A stretch of 64,000 bases of DNA, from NCBI RefSeq assembly GCF_901709675.1, contig NC_051091.1:9396967-9460966 (forward strand), given 5' to 3'. The translations under genes and the position numbers were made by a program. The stretch comes from Syngnathus acus (taxonomy: Eukaryota; Chordata; Actinopteri; Syngnathiformes; Syngnathidae). The notes beneath the pieces were generated by a model, which searched no databases, had not been told where the DNA came from, and saw nothing but the letters and a program-made list of their open reading frames with translations. Shown piece by piece: positions 42,399 to 53,800 of the stretch. Numbering within the stretch: the stretch's first letter is position 1; each line of letters starts with the position of its first letter.

Positions 42399-43949
42399 GG
42401 ACACTCCATTAGCTACACCGCCATTTTCAAGTGTACCTAATACAGGCCACTTTATTAGGGAAATATCATGGTCAAAGGTCACAGGTGTCAAGCTCTTGTC
42501 CTCGGGGGCCGCGTTCCAACATGTTTTCCAAGTGACCCTCGTTAACCGCACCTGCGTGAAAAGTTTTTGGTCACTTTCACGTTCTGCTGGAGCTAAAACT
42601 TTTCACGCAGGTGCACTTAACGAGGGAATCACACGGACACTCCATTAGGTACACCGCCATTTTCAAGTGTACCGAAAAACAGGCCACTTTATTAGGGAAA
42701 TATCATGGTCAAAGGTCACAGGTGTCAAGCTTTAGTCCTCTGGGCCGCGTTCCAACATGTTTTCCAAGTGACCCTCGTTAAGCGCACCTGCGTGAAAAGT
42801 TTTTGGTCACTTTCACGTTCCGCAGGAGCTAAAACTTTTCACGCAGGTGCACTTAACGAGGAAATCACACGGACACTCCATTAGGTACACCGCCATTTCA
42901 AGTGTACCTAATAACAGGCCACTTTATTAGGGAAATATCATGGTCAAAGGTCACAGGTGTCAAGCTCTAGTCCTCGGGGCCGCGTTCCAACATGTTCTCC
43001 AAGTGACACTCGTTAAGCGCACCTGCGTGAAAAGTTTTTGGTCACTTTCACGTTCCGCAGGAGCTAAAACTTTTCACGCAGGTGCACTTAACGAGGGAAT
43101 CACACGGACACTCCATTAGGTACACCGCCATTTTCAAGTGTACCTAATAACAGGCCATTTTATTAGGGAAATATCATGGTCAAAGATCACAGGTGTCAAG
43201 CTCTTGTCCTCGGGGCCGCGTTCCAACATGTTTTCCAAGTGACCCTCGTTAACCGCACCTGCGTGAAAAGTTTTTGGTCACTTTCACGTTCTGCAGGAGC
43301 TAAAACTTTTCACGCAGGTGCACTTAACGAGGGAATCACACGGACACTCCATTAGGTACACCGCCATTTTCAAGTGTACCGAAAAACAGGCCACTTTATT
43401 AGGGAAATATCATGGTCAAAGGTCACAGGTGTCAAGCTTTAGTCCTCTGGGCCGCGTTCCAACATGTTTTCCAAGTGACCCTCGTTAAGCGCACCTGCGT
43501 GAAAAGTTTTTGGTCACTTTCACGTTCCGCAGGAGCTAAAACTTTTCACGCAGGTGCACTTAACGAGGGAATCACACGGACACTCCATTAGGTACACCGC
43601 CATTTTCAAGTGTACCTAATAACAGGCCACTTTATTAGGGAAATATCATGGTCAAAGGTCACAGGTGTCAGCTCTAGTCCTCGGGGCCGCGTTCCAACAT
43701 GTTCTCCAAGTGACACTCGTTAAGCGCACCTGCGTGAAATGTTTTTGGTCACTTTCACGTTCCGCAGGAGCTAAAACTTTTCACGCAGGTGCACTTAACG
43801 AGGGAATCACACGGAAACTCCATTAGGTACACCGCCATTTTCAAGTGTACCTAATAACAGGCCACTTTATTAGGGAAATATCATGGTCAAAGGTCACAGG
43901 TGTCAAGCTCTAGTCCTCGGGGCCGCATTCCAACATGTTTTCCAAGTGA
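42399..43949. repeat. 236-bp tandem array (about 6.6 copies) with higher-order period of three
   Basis: Units begin with GGACACTCCATTAG at 42399, 42635, 42871, 43106, 43342, 43578 and 43813 (last one partial), a period of 235-236 bp. Diagnostic variants repeat every third unit: GTACCGAAAAACAGG occurs in units 2 and 5, GTTCTCCAAGTGACACTCG in 3 and 6, GTTAACCGCACC in 1 and 4. Each full unit has an imperfect hairpin: CCTCGTTAAGCGCACCTGCG...AAAAGTTTT pairs with AAAACTTTTCACGCAGG...TTAACGAGG across a loop of about 40 bases. Confidence 0.95.
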
Positions 43950-44200
43950 CTTTTCACTTTCACTTAAGCTTTTTCCCTATTGAAGTGGCCTGTGATTTGG
44001 TACACCTCATGGACACTACAATAGGTACACTACACGAGGTAAAAAAAAAGAAAAAAGAATAAATAAATAAGAAAGTGTAGTGAACGATTCGGCGAACGAT
44101 TCTTTTGAACAAATATTTTGAGTGAACCGATTCAAAAGATTAACTGGAATGCACATCACTAGTACAAAACAGTGCACACGACCATGGACTTCCAGGTTGA

Positions 44201-44257
44201 AATAGCCGACTGGATAATGACACGGGCTCTTGCTCGGGAAGAACTTGGTTCGAGCCC
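44201..44257 (+). repeat. tRNA-derived (SINE-like) segment in the right arm
   Basis: A-box-like AATAGCCGACTGGATAATGA is followed by B-box GGTTCGAGCCC at 44247-44257. A full cloverleaf with paired acceptor stem is not apparent, so this is tRNA-derived repeat DNA and not called a tRNA gene. Confidence 0.6.
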
Positions 44258-45289
44258 AGGTGTGAGAATATGCTTTTATTGTGCAATTAACCCTTTATTT
44301 ATGTATTTTTCATTTTTTCTTTTTTTTACCTCCTGTAGTGTACCTATTGAAGTGTTCATGAGGTGTACCTACACATATTGTCATATAAAGCTGTTAACCA
44401 AATGTCTGATTTTTATGTTTTAATTGGCGAATAAAAAAAACAAGGAATAAAACACCAGACAAGTTTTAACATAAATGTTTATTTGAAAATAATAATAATA
44501 ATAATATTAAAAGTAAATTTCAAACCAGCAATCTAATGTGAAATTGCAGGAGATATATTGGATAACAATATTTAGGCGTATATATGCATACACGTTATTT
44601 AAAAACTACTACAAGTGTTATAAAATCAAGATTACCCAAAGAGAAGCATAATCTCCCCGTTGTTGCATAACGGCGCATCCCTTCATGCAATAAAGTTAGC
44701 AGTTAGCTTGGAGAAAACGTGCATAAAAGAAGTGGTGTTTCAGTAAGTGGTTCTTTCTTTCCTTGGCAAATCGTAAATCGACATTCTGGCTTACATAGTT
44801 CACGCCAGGAGACGCAACACATTCACTGACTGATCCGTTGATGCACGGAAAGGCAGTTCCCCCATTAACTCGTTCGCGAACGGGAAAGTCAGGATTCGTT
44901 CCCTCACTGATCTCGCGATGAACTGGAAATGCAAATCACTCACTCACTGACTCGTTCGTGAACGGGAAGTTACGTCATTGTCTTCTTCGTTTTGATTTAC
45001 GGCGTGGTGGCACCAGCTTCAATGCGCATTACCGACACCTACTGGTTGAAGTCATATGAACTGAAAAAAGAACAAGTCACTTTAGGAAGTGATTCGTTCA
45101 CAAATATATATATATATATACGTGTATTTTACGTTGTAATATGAGTTGGTGTCCCCCAAAATAACAAATGTCGGCATAACGTTTTTTTTTTATCAACCTT
45201 TTATTCAAACACATTCGGAATAATAACACCATCAACTATAACCCAACAAATACAAAATTAAAACATCAATGTCGGCATAACGTGTGTTG

Positions 45290-45590
45290 GCTGGTATAGC
45301 AGCAATGCTGTCTGTCACTCACTCGTGAATTTTCGCGAACGACTAATCAGCAGCGAGCGATAGATGGAGGAGGGACTTTACGAGTCAGTGACGTAATTTC
45401 CCGTCCACGAACGAGACGAGTCAGTGACGCGACTTCCTGATCAGTGTGTGCGTGTGTGTGTGGGGGGGGGACGATTTGTTGAACGATTCGTTGAACGATT
45501 CGTTTGAACAAATCTTTTGAATGAACTGATTCTAAAGATTCAGTTCACTTAAAAGAACTGGAATGCACATCACTAGTTGCCGTGTGCTTT
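45290..45590. mobile_element. Second partial copy of the foldback terminal family
   Basis: Contains CGTGAATTTTCGCGAACGA, repeated GAACGATTCGTTGAACGATTCG, and the ending ACTGGAATGCACATCACTAG. The last is also found in the right arm of the large foldback at about 44141-44161. A GT run and poly-G interrupt it. Confidence 0.6.
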
Positions 45591-46077
45591 TACTAACAGT
45601 GACACTATGACGGCTGTGGTGCGTTTTCGGTCCGATGGAAATCAGAGTATGTAGTTCAACGGGAGAACCTGGATTGTTCATTTTTCACCAACGTAAAATA
45701 CTCAGTCAAGTCGAGACACCTCGACTGTGATAGCCACTCAAGCCGCTGTCAGAACAGCAGAGCGTCTTTAAAAGTGACTTTGTTCTTCTGTCGCAATATT
45801 TTATAGAGCTAGTCTAAAACAGTAAACGAAGCCATATTGATTCTTTTGGATTTTGATCACAATCACTTTCAATAGTTTATTCCTTACACTGTCTAAAACC
45901 TTTTTCAAAAACTGTCACTTTCATTTACAAAAGAAATACAATTTAAAGAATATTTAGTATTTATTTTTATTCAATTATTCGACTCTCCATACATATATAG
46001 GAATAGAACTTTACGTCTTTGTTGTAATATAACTGATTTTAATATAGAAGCTGGTGTAACACAACAGATTTTTGTTG

Positions 46078-46143
46078 GTGGTGTGCCTCGAGATTCTTTC
46101 CAATGAAAAGGTGTGCCGTGAATGAAAAAAGGTTGGGAAACAC
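46078..46143. mobile_element. hAT-like transposon end fragment
   Basis: The stretch ends in AAAAAGGTTGGGAAACACTG, the reverse complement of CAGTGTTTCCCAACC, a terminal repeat typical of many vertebrate hAT (Charlie-like) elements. Only one end is seen. Family assignment is from memory. Confidence 0.5.
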
Positions 46144-46956
46144 TGTTCTAACGTGGTAATTTATTGATCAGGTAACCAAAAATTATATCTGACATTTACA
46201 TGACAATTAGATCAAAACGTTGCTTTCCAAGGGTTCATTAAAATAAATGTCTTACTCTATATATACGTATGCCTGCACATATCAACTGTAATGGATGTAT
46301 CTAATAACTAATGAATCACTTCAACATACTAGTTCATTGACAAGATATTAAAAGATGACATCAAGGGGAATGGTTTAGCTTCTCCTGAGCAAAAAACAAA
46401 ACAAAACAGCAAGTAGGTGAATTTTTTAAATAAAAGTGAATATGCAGAGGCTTACTGTGTTTCGTTTTGAACCGTTCATGCATCCATTTTGGTACACTGT
46501 TTATATTTTCTTCCTGGGCACAGGTTACGCCCACTGTATGGGCATAAAAAAAATATATCTCTTTTCAATTCACAAGAGGTCAGCATTGCATCGCAGGCAG
46601 GCTGTTGCTCTCACCCCTGCATTGCCATCGTAAAAATATTCGCACATGGAGACGACTATTGGGTTTCAGTCCTGAACCATGATTTGACAACTCAGTTGAT
46701 GCTGGATCTGGTGTGTCGAGCATTTTTTGGGGGAGGGATCATCCAAGCAAGCATCACAGTGCTGGATGCGCATTACTCTCGCTGCCAAAGAGAATTTGGT
46801 GCAGTGTAAACAAACCGACTGTGGTATAAACTAGTGGCAGAACTATGAGCGCTCACTTTGAGATTAGTCAAGGATTTTGGAGCGTAAAAATGTCCATTTG
46901 ATCCGTCAGATGGACCTCGGAGCTGACGCCTCGTTAACCACCACTTGAGCCCCGCG

Positions 46957-49900
46957 ATGAGCAACCAGAAGGAGGCGGGGGACACCACCAGCAGCAGCAG
47001 CAGCAGTGCGCCCTCGCGGCTTGGCCGGCCGCCCTGCGAGCCTCTCCCCGGCCCGAAGACCAGTGTGTGCTCCCGCTCATACTTCGTGGTGGTGATGGTC
47101 TTCTTCCACGTCTACATCATCAATGTGATCGCCCTCCTCTTGTACGTGCACTACAGCAGCGGACAGGAGGACGCCAGGCCGGGTCCTCCTCGCGACAAGC
47201 AGAACCCACAGCCGCCGCGTCCGCCATCGAAGGCACCGCTGCCTCGTGACATTTTTCTCCCACGCATCGAGGGCATCCGAGTGAGTAGGCTGGGCTGTAC
47301 TGCCGTGATGCGTCACGAATATTTACCACCATGCCATTATTATTCTGCATCGCAAAAAAAAAAAAAAAACACGCGCATCTAATAATCATCTCCATTTATT
47401 TGCCAGGTGGGACATGTTCAGAAAGTGTCATTAGTGCCTGGAAAAGTCCACGAAATGAGAACTTTGAGTCTGAAACCTCTGCTCTTTGGTAAGCACTATT
47501 TCAAATCACCAACAAAGTCTGTCTTCAGAAACACAAAAAAAGCTTTTAACAATATATTTTTTTGTTATTGTAACTTGAGGTTTGCAGTGGAGTAGAACTT
47601 AACTGCATTATACTGTAAACTGGATTGGTTATTTTATTCTCAAACTTTACTGAGCCACGGCACATTATAAATGTGTATTGTTCTGCAAAAATATCTATTC
47701 TCATACGATAAATATCTAAATAAAGCTTCCTTTTCACATCTGACCCAATTTCGGCTAAATACTCCCAGGATGGAGTACAGATGACATAAGTGCATCTGTT
47801 GGGGGAACAAAAGCAGCAATGCATGAGCAAATTGTCAAGTGGGTCAGGTATCCTGGAGCAAAAACGGCCCAGTGCATCTTCAGTTAGATAATTATGTACA
47901 GTAGAATCTTCAAAGTGGAATCTTCCAGAAGTGGTACAATTTGAAGTTCAAATGAAATATTCTGGGGGGAAAAATATCCCTTTAATAACACGTGTTTAAC
48001 TTTGGAGGATTTGTTGTAACAAGTCAATAGGTTCCTGGGGAAACTGCACAAAAATGAAGATTTATTTTCAGGGAAAGCGTTTAATAATTTGAAGGTGTAA
48101 CGTTTTTTTTTGGAGCTACAACTGTGTGTGTCGTTGTGCAGAGATCCCTGGGTTCTTGTCAGAGGATGAGTGTCGAATTGTAATGCAGCTGGCACAGCTA
48201 AAGGGTCTAATGGAAAGTCAGTTAATGGTGCAGGATGGCCAGGAGGAGCTGGCCAAGGAGCTGGACCTCAGCCCAGTGGAGATCTTCAACCTTCTCGATA
48301 TTAACCAGGACGGACAGCTGCAGCTTCATGAGGTGTATGTCACTGTGTGGATCATGATTGTGACATACAATGTGGAGTCTCTTAGCACAGACTTGTCAAA
48401 TTCATCCTATCCTTTGCCTTTGACAGATACTGACTCATTCCCGAGTGAGGGACGGTATTTGGCTCACGCCAGAGAATTTGCAAGAAATCTATGCCGGGCT
48501 CAATGCAGACAAAGATGGGAATGGTAAGAAGTCACTCAGTAAATTTGATTTGTTTATTATTATTATTATTGTTATTAGTATTATTATCATCATTGTTGTT
48601 GTTATTATTATTAATATTATATGTTGTAATTATTATCATTAATATTATTCTTGTTATTATTATTGTAATCATTCTTGTTATTATTATTATCAATATTATA
48701 TGTAGTAATAATAATAATTATTATTATTATCAATATTATTATTATTATTGTTCAACTGGCACATTAGGTCTCATTACATTGTGCGAAAGTACCAAATATG
48801 GTTTTCAAAACAGGTGTGTATTTCTTTTGCTGAAGGTTTGCTGAGTTTGGAAGAGTTCAGGCTCCTGAGTGGCGATGCCTTCCAGCGCTTTCTGCTGCAA
48901 CAGGGGGTTAAAAGGAGCCAGCTGGTGAGGAATAGTAGGCACACTTGGCTATACCAGGGAAAAGGAGCTCATCAGGTCCTTCAAGATATTAAAGTAAGGT
49001 GAGGAAGAAATGAAGCACGACCTCCTTCTGTTACCATTCTATTGCAAGGAGGTTTTGTCACCAAAAGTTAAAGCCATTGTTAATGCGCAAGGGTGACTCG
49101 CCTGACACGTCTGCCGACAACACTGGTGGACCTCAGCGAGCCGCTTCAGGTGGTCCGCTATGAGAAGGGCGGGCACTATCACGCCCATCACGACAGCGGG
49201 CCTTTCTACCCAGAAACCGCCTGCACTCACACGCGTCTGGCGGCAAACGCCTCCACCCCTTTCGAGACGTCCTGCAGGTGAGAGCACTTCACCCGTGTGA
49301 TATCAGCTTTTGTATTCCATTGCAACGTTGGTTCTATGACCTCCACGCACACTCAGGTACATCACTGTTCTCTTCTACCTGAACTCTGTCGAGGGGGGCG
49401 GGGAGACCGCATTCCCGGTGGCAGACAATAGGACCTTTGATGAAGTGGTACGTAATGAATATATGTGATGGAAATTCGGGAAAGTGTCACCGTGGCTGAT
49501 GATGATCAAGATTTTTTTTTTAAGTCTCTCATTCAGAATGATGTCGATCTCATGGACACCAGAAGGAATTGTGACAAGAGTAACCTAAGGGTGAAACCTA
49601 CCAAAGGGAAAGCTGTGTTCTGGTACAACTACCTTTCAGACGGAAAAGGTACAGTGCTCCTTACTGCATTTCAGTTGCATGCTTTAGTTGTGTATGAGCA
49701 GTGGCGGAGCTAGAGGGGAGACCACAGGCGCACTGGCCCCCTGATATATGCTTGGACCACCCCAGGTGCCAGACCAGTTAATTGAACATTAGGTATCTGA
49801 AGGAAAAAAAATCCTAGCTCCGCCAATGCATGAGAAGTATTGTAAAGTTTAAGTAATGAGAATAGAAAAACTGAGAATTATTTTATTTGTCCCCAAAATA

Positions 49901-50135
49901 ATCACAGGGGTGATGTATTTTTTTTCCTGCAGGTTGGGTTGGCGAGCAGGATGAATATGCTCTGCACGGAGGCTGTGTGGTCACCCACGGCACTAAGTGG
50001 GTCGCCAATAAATGGATCAATATCGATCCAGATTACCAGCGTCAGGCTCGCTACGAGCAGCTGGTGTCCAATCGGCCAGATGATGAGGTTGATGAAGATC
50101 TGACATGGAATTCCGATATCCATCAAGAATTGTAG
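46957..50135 (+). CDS. p4htm: Transmembrane prolyl 4-hydroxylase (P4H-TM)
   Basis: ER-membrane 2-oxoglutarate/Fe(II) dioxygenase that hydroxylates prolines, reported to act on HIF-alpha. Nine exons: 46957-47280, 47407-47488, 48142-48332, 48427-48523, 48836-48998, 49092-49277, 49357-49447, 49537-49648, 49933-50135. They join in frame to 482 aa (human about 502). A serine-rich N-terminus precedes one membrane span at about residues 42-64 (type II). Calcium-binding EF-hand loops follow: [12 protein letters not shown], then NADKDGNG plus LLSLEEF split over an intron. The catalytic double-stranded beta-helix has HYHAHHDSG (iron ligands H and D), the distal histidine in ALHGGC and a following lysine in GTKWVANKW for 2-oxoglutarate. 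The ATG at 46957 was chosen because the codon string upstream has no other ATG. The Ser run comes from an AGC repeat. Convergent with slc26a6; stops are about 725 bp apart. Confidence 0.95.
48545..48752. repeat. ATT/TTA trinucleotide repeat in p4htm intron 4
   Basis: A degenerate (ATT)n tract, with ATC and GTT variants and a strand switch to AAT, fills most of the intron 48524-48835 and separates the two halves of an EF-hand loop. Confidence 0.9.
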
Positions 50136-50860
50136 CTCAGAATCGAACACCCTGCCCCCCTCTCCCCTGCACACAACCCGTTTGATGACCGCAAAATGTA
50201 TTCAGGGAATGAGGTCATGGTGGCTTTATGCAACTTCTAAGGCACTTTTGTCAAGTTTTGCTTGATATCTATTTAATTGACTGTGTATAGTTAGATTCCC
50301 CCTTTTAGGAATGTTGCACTAAAAAGTCATCCAAAGGACCCTTTGCATGGAATAGCTCTACATGTTTTGCTGTTGCACTTGACTGAGATTGCCGATGAAA
50401 ACATTTTAAGTATTGCTACCACGACCAAAAATATACACACACCGTGTGACGCATGTTGCCTTGTTTTTCTTGCTTGAATCCTTTATTTTTTTTATTGTAA
50501 CACACGAGGTATTGTTCAGCTCCTCTATTTTTGTCATTTTCTTTATACAACTGCTCTGTGTTTCCTATGTGTGATCAAATATAAAATCAAGATTCTATGC
50601 CTTCTGTTTTACGGAAAAGCCATAGTCACAATATTAATTACCACCAGAATGAGTGAGTTACCAAAAGAGTCTAACAGACTAAATGCCATTAGTTGTAGGA
50701 AAGTCCCACCTTGTGGAGAACCAGATGTCCGGATTGGTTAAGGTTCCTAAAGCTTGGTGTTGCGGTCCATAACCTAGAACAAGAGCTCATATGAGGTCAT
50801 TTGTATACAATGGACCTGAAAAGTGCAACAGGCCATTAAATGTTAGATCACATGAAATAT
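50136..50860. other. 3' UTRs of convergent p4htm and slc26a6
   Basis: No coding sequence. AATAAA on the minus strand (TTTATT near 50482-50487) could serve slc26a6. On the plus strand no canonical AATAAA is seen close after the p4htm stop; variants such as AATATAAA-like sequence near 50577 may serve. Confidence 0.5.
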
Positions 50861-53800
50861 TCAGATCACACTCACTGTCGATGAGTCAAATCCGTGACGG
50901 CCCAGACTGAAGAGCACGGCATCGTGGACAGAGGCAAATAAATGTCGCTTTGTAATGGAGTCAGAAAAGAAGTGGCCAAGCTCCAGTTGTTGGACCACAC
51001 AAGCTGAAGAGAAGAGCAATTGACAGGTATGTAAAGTGGCAGGACGGTTGAGATTTGTGACACCGCTTACCTTGACAACCTGCCAAGTAAACGTCAATAT
51101 CAATCGTGCTGAAGTCTTGGAAAATCTGTTAACGGATATTAGATGTGAGTCAGTGATGGAGGGAGTTTGGATAGCTGAAAAAATAATTTATGTACAAAAG
51201 TATTGGGGCAGCTGGTCAATTATCTCCGATACAAACATGGAAGAAAACTACATGTTTAATAAAACGTGATAAATAATTGGAAGACTTTCTGTGTGTCTGT
51301 GGGAATATTTGTCCACATACACAAGAAAAATTTGGAATTTATTCTGGGCTAGTTTTTTTCACATTCTTCACCAAACTTAAAAAAAAATGAAAAAGCCTTT
51401 ATGGACAATCTTTTGTGTACTTCTTATATGAATGGGACTCAAAATATTCTGCAATTTATTATTATTATTTTTTTGCAAACCTACATTTCTCATGGTCTTC
51501 ACAGCCACTGTGTCAATAAAGTTAGCCGTGGAGAGGTCAAGAATAATGGAGTGGATGTCCCAGGTCCATTTGCCTAGAGACCCGAGAGAGATGCGTTCCA
51601 GGTCACGACTCATCGCGTCTTTACAGCCGGAGTCCCGATTGGTGGCATCACTGTCCATCTGCTCGCATCCTAAACTGGTGTGGTCAGAATCGCCTCCCTT
51701 CAAGTACTCCCATCTACACTGACCATCTGTTGTAGTGGGTTTTATAAAAACGCTGCTATTTCTTCTGTCAGTCCAGTTCTCCGCTTCTGTGGCCTTCCTC
51801 ACCAGGCTTTCTCTCCAGGTTTTGGCCTCTTCCTCCACAGAGAATACTGCTGACTGGTCAGGAAGTTTCTTAATAGAAACACATACATCCTGTTAAATAA
51901 TTTGTCATTTCTGCAACGTGGGCTACAGTTACATTACCTCTCTCTTGCCTTGTCTTTGAGCCCGTCTCGCTTTTCTTTTTTGTTTACGTTTCTCTTTGGC
52001 TTCCTGTCTCTTCTTATAGGTGATCATTTTATTGATGTCAAGTCCACTCTGGAATAAAACCAAAAGAAGGAAAAATAAATAAATGAATAATTTGTCGGGA
52101 AACTACTAAGACTATTCTGAAAAACTGCTAACCTTTTTTTTCAGCGCTTCTAGGTACAGTTCGGCATTAGCAAAATATACTGGAGCAGAAGAGCGGAATA
52201 TTATAATACCTGGAATTTCTCTTGCCTGCAAAACACAAATACGAATGATATATTTTGATGCAGGTAAAGGGAGGCTTTAATCTATTTTTTTTGGTCTGTC
52301 CTACCTCTTTGTAAATCTCGATATCCACATACAGTTCTGAACCTTCGACATTTCCCAGAACAGAATAAATTGGTCTAAAAATGAAAGAACAGGAATGAGC
52401 TCGACATTCGCCACACTAATATCACGAGAATTTAAAGAGAGCTTAATAAAAAAAAATTGTCCACTGCATTAAAAGAAAAAAAATTCCATAGTCTTACAGC
52501 TGGGTTCTGAAGATAACAGTAAAGAGTGCAAACACAATGGCAGCAGCAAGGCCCAAATCCAGATTGAAGAGCAAAGTGGACACCCACGTGAACAACCACA
52601 ACACCTTAGGGACACGATATAATAGTCAGTCCACATTCAACACAAATCAAAATATGTCCAACTGTTGTCATCCCCTCACCAAATCAATCTTGTTGCTCCT
52701 CCATAGAATAACAATATCTGAGTATTGTTTGAACATACCCTTCAAGTTCACAAAGACGATACACGCCAGAACTGCCTAAAAAAAAAAAAAAACAAGGTTA
52801 CAAATTCTAAAATCTGAGCATAGAATTTTGAAAGGATTAAAAGCAATTAGTCGTGCAGGAAACCTTTGGTAGTTCCTGGAAAAGTGGACCAAGTTTCAGT
52901 ATAGTCACCAAAACAATTACAGCCGATGTTATTCCAGCCATCTGTAGGAGCACAAGGAAATGAGTAGAATCTACTGAATCACATCTTATTCTGTTTCTAC
53001 TCTTCCACTCACTTGTGTTTTTCCACCAGTGCTCTCTTGAATGAGACTCCGAGACATGGATGCACATACGGCGTAGCATTGGAAGAATCCACCAAATGTA
53101 TTGCTGAGACCCAAAGCCACTAGTTCCTGTAACAGTGCAAATAGTTTGTCTTTGCAGAACTCATCAAACCACTGTCAAGTCTGCTGTACCTGGTTGCTGT
53201 CCACTTTGTATCCGTGTTTCAGTGCAAATATTTTCCCGAGAGAAATTGATATGGCGTAGGCGACAAGAGCCAGCGCGAAAGCATCTCCAATAACTTCACT
53301 GAAAATGTTGACTTTTGGTACAATTGGAGGACTTAACCTGCGGAGTAAAAGATGAGAAAAAGTAGGTCAAGGAAGGATCATGACAAAAAAAATTTTTTAA
53401 GATGCTTACCCACTCGGAATTTCTCCAACAACTGGAATAGTAAAGTTTCTATTTAACTGGCCATAGTTTGATATTAGAGTTGCTGTTATAATCTGCAAAA
53501 AGATAAGGCATTGATATTAACATTAATTAACACTGCGGGGGGGAAATAATGTCAAATTACTATACACAGGAGAATTCTAACAAATTTAACACCATTGGAT
53601 CATATTCTGAAAGAGAAGTTAATTATTAATTGACCCTTTTTTTTGCTGTCAAGTGCACAAATATAGAGGCCCTCATCTCTGCTGCTGACTCTGTATGTTT
53701 CTTAAGCCTTTTCAAGGCTGCACGATCAGAGCCTGCCTAAAACCGCTGATGTGCTAACACGAACACTCCAGAAAGCGTGTCCTTGTGTCAACTGACCGTG

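Larger units (their letters stand above)
41137..45080. mobile_element. Large foldback (inverted-repeat) element of about 4 kb
   Basis: The left arm (about 41137-42398) and right arm (about 43985-45080) are diverged reverse complements. For example, TTCAACCAGTAGGTGCCGGTA on the left matches TACCGACACCTACTGGTTGAA on the right, and the arms stay alignable through the ATAACGGCGCATCCCTTCATG block and a tRNA-like block. The outer arms are dense in GTTCACGAACG / CGTTCGTGAAC motifs. Between the arms is a 236-bp tandem array. No transposase or other open frame is seen, so it is non-autonomous. Exact ends and target duplications were not identified. Confidence 0.85.
40434..46956. other. Repeat-rich spacer between MYH gene C and p4htm
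   Basis: No protein-coding gene is supported. The spacer holds AT-rich low-complexity DNA (40610-40730), a TA microsatellite, a large foldback element with a satellite core, a second copy of the foldback terminal family, and a hAT-like end fragment, all listed separately. In 45600-46070 and 46150-46950 I see nothing structured except the immediate upstream region of p4htm. Confidence 0.6.

Noticed and set aside
44201-44275. Functional tRNA gene
   Set aside because: A- and B-box are present, but acceptor-stem pairing is not seen and the same segment occurs inverted in the other foldback arm, so it is tRNA-derived repeat DNA.
46489-46809. 106-codon open frame upstream of p4htm
   Set aside because: No recognisable domain and mixed overlapping frames; likely chance or decayed repeat.
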